Shown here one piece after another: positions 62,380 through 64,000 of a DNA stretch of 64,000 nt (within the stretch, counting starts at the first letter, position 1; each line of letters starts with the position of its first letter). The DNA lies in assembly GCA_963921795.1 (NCBI GenBank), contig OY997651.1, positions 42,326,856-42,390,855 of the forward strand, written 5' to 3'. Under the pieces are notes generated by a model that saw only the letters and a program-made list of their open reading frames with translations, was not told the DNA's origin and ran no database searches. The translations under genes and the position numbers were made by a program. Origin of the DNA: Nannobrachium achirus (lineage: Eukaryota > Chordata > Actinopteri > Myctophiformes > Myctophidae).

Positions 62380-64000
62380 TTTATGAGATCAGAGAAGATT
62401 CGGAAAAAAAGAAAAAAAGCTGAACCGTCTGCGCTAATTATAATAGCGTCAGTTACTACTGTGGTGCGTAGACTTGCTGGTGTGTCATGTAGTTCTAATT
62501 TAGACCAACTATTTCCTGTAAGTAGACTTCAAAATAAAACCAGTTGACGTGACTTGACTTGACTTGATCAGATTACGCTAGGCTCTTATTTTGAAATCCG
62601 CCCTACACTGAGAGGAAATGCCTCTAGCTACTTGTTGCTGCTGTAAGCTAACTGCGACGATGCTGTTGGATAAACAAAACATCACTTGGATTACCCGCAA
62701 TAGTTTGGCTAAAGTTCATATTTATGATAGAAAACAGTGCTCCTGTGGCTTAAACGATGTACACCGTTTGGAAGTTTGTTAAACTTTTTGGACCTACGCT
62801 GAATTCCAATAGCTGGATGCTGCAAAGGAATGAGACGTCGCTCTCTCTGTAATGTATGGATGGCAGTGTCAAAAGATGAAGTCACTGGAGTTTTACATGT
62901 AAACAGCAGGTAGGCTATACTATCTAAATATGTGTTTACAGGGGGCAGCAGTAATTGACAATACGCGTTTGCTTTCTACAGTCTATATGGTTTGCTTACG
63001 TTCTCTGCATTATAAGCAACGGAACACTTGTTATGTTTGCAAATCAGAGATTCGAGGGGATTTATTTGTCACTCACAAAAGTGATCCATACAGATGCTAA
63101 TGAAATACTTCGGGGTGGTGTTTCATTGGTACCGATTAGCAACGTATCATGAATGATTGGTGTTCACTGTTCATGGCAATAGGCGGAGATTTCTCCACTG
63201 CATCGCAGTGTTTCGCTCATAACATTACCCACGTGTGGCATAGGTTCAGTCAGCGACGCGTTATTTGGAATTGCACATGAGTTCTGGGCGGAGGCAGCGA
63301 CAATAAGGCTCGGATGTGCTCAGTGCGGTCAAAAACAAATTCAGGTTTGGCTGGATGAAAAGGTTGACGGGAAAGCCATTCAGGTCCTGGTGTCACCGTG
63401 TCAAACGGTGAGAGAACCAGGAGCCTGTTTCTGTTGTATCTGTTAAATGGCAGCATGGAAGCAACGATAAAAAAAGACGCTTTTCAAGCGCGGGGGGGGG
63501 GGGAATACATTTCCGTCTCGGGATTTTTTTTTGCTTTAACCCCTGAGCTATACAAGACAACAACTTGTAGCGTGAAGGTGGGTTCTTTTTGGCCAACGCG
63601 GATCTTGGACTTCATGTGGCCAGCCTGTGACGTCAGTCATCCATGACATTTATGACGCGCATGACACCAAATTTGGGCATGGTGGCTTCACCCCGATCAG
63701 AGCCCCACTGACGTCCGTCCCTTCCCACCCCGCTAGCTGAGAAACACTCTTCCCTGGACAGTTGTATAAACATGCGCTACCGGGGAGTGATCCAGACATC
63801 TCTGTGTTTATCCCCTGGGAATATTTGGTGTCATCCAGACAGCCAACAGACAATGGATAGGAACGAGCTTTCCTCGCCATGTGAGGTTCGCCTCTTGATC
63901 CTTGCGATCCATGTGGTTTGGCTTAGGGATGGGACGATGATCTCTGATATCGTTTATCGTTATGAAAAACCTTTCACAATAATCATTACATTTATCGTGA
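62380..64000. other. Intron right of the BEL/Pao element, no exon seen
   Basis: I find no DHR-2 exon here. A G-run is at 63491-63503, a relative of 706-825 at 63614-63710, and the start of a TAGGGATGGGACGATGATC hAT MITE at 63925 that the window edge cuts. Confidence 0.65.

Noticed and set aside
53950-64000. A DHR-2 exon hidden in the last 10 kb
   Set aside because: I looked for the VKDLTKRIRTV and MKEHEKDPEML type motifs expected next and found none on the plus strand.

Overview
This looks like intronic and exonic DNA from a ray-finned fish, probably a teleost; I cannot name the species. The evidence is a vertebrate gene split into many small exons, long CA/GT microsatellites, dense hAT-type MITEs, L2- and RTE-like LINE tails, tRNA-derived SINEs, and a BEL/Pao retrotransposon of the kind found in fish but absent from mammals.

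The one host gene is a zizimin-class (DOCK-D) guanine nucleotide exchange factor, best matched from memory to dock11. It runs on the plus strand, and 26 consecutive internal exons lie between 2519 and 53949. Every exon has AG/GT borders and every junction keeps the reading frame. Together they encode about 966 residues, from the start of the DHR-1 (C2-like) membrane-binding domain, through the long helical repeat region, to just before the catalytic DHR-2 domain. The first exons, the DHR-2 exons and both gene ends lie outside the window.

Layout: 1-2518 is intron with a GT microsatellite and two hAT-like elements. Exons 1-3 occupy 2.5-8.6 kb. From 8.7 to 16 kb there is a dense nest of MITEs, including a composite at 12408-13961 with elements inside elements. 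Exons 5-12 (15.9-22.3 kb) are tightly spaced. LINE fragments and a palindromic MITE fill 22.6-26.2 kb. Exons 13-18 follow to 35.6 kb, with MITEs at 28.9-31.9 kb. Nested MITEs fill 35.6-40.5 kb, exons 19-26 lie between 40.6 and 53.9 kb, and the last intron (53950 onward) carries an apparently complete, very young BEL/Pao element in antisense at 54435-62374.

The most unusual signal is a short palindrome seen about 27 times, whole or broken, between 2.2 and 53.4 kb. Its arms share a core close to GCAGATCTACAAGCTCAC. The outer arm is conserved, while the part next to the loop differs from copy to copy yet stays self-complementary within each copy. It sits inside several MITE families whose ends are unrelated, and in one case exactly at the apex of a fully palindromic MITE. 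I do not recognise it as a described element. Other notable points are a perfect 39-bp inverted repeat, a 92-bp fold-back, introns bracketed by CA and GT repeats, a decayed partial copy of exon 12, and two inverted copies of a microsatellite-bounded repeat with telomere-like tracts.
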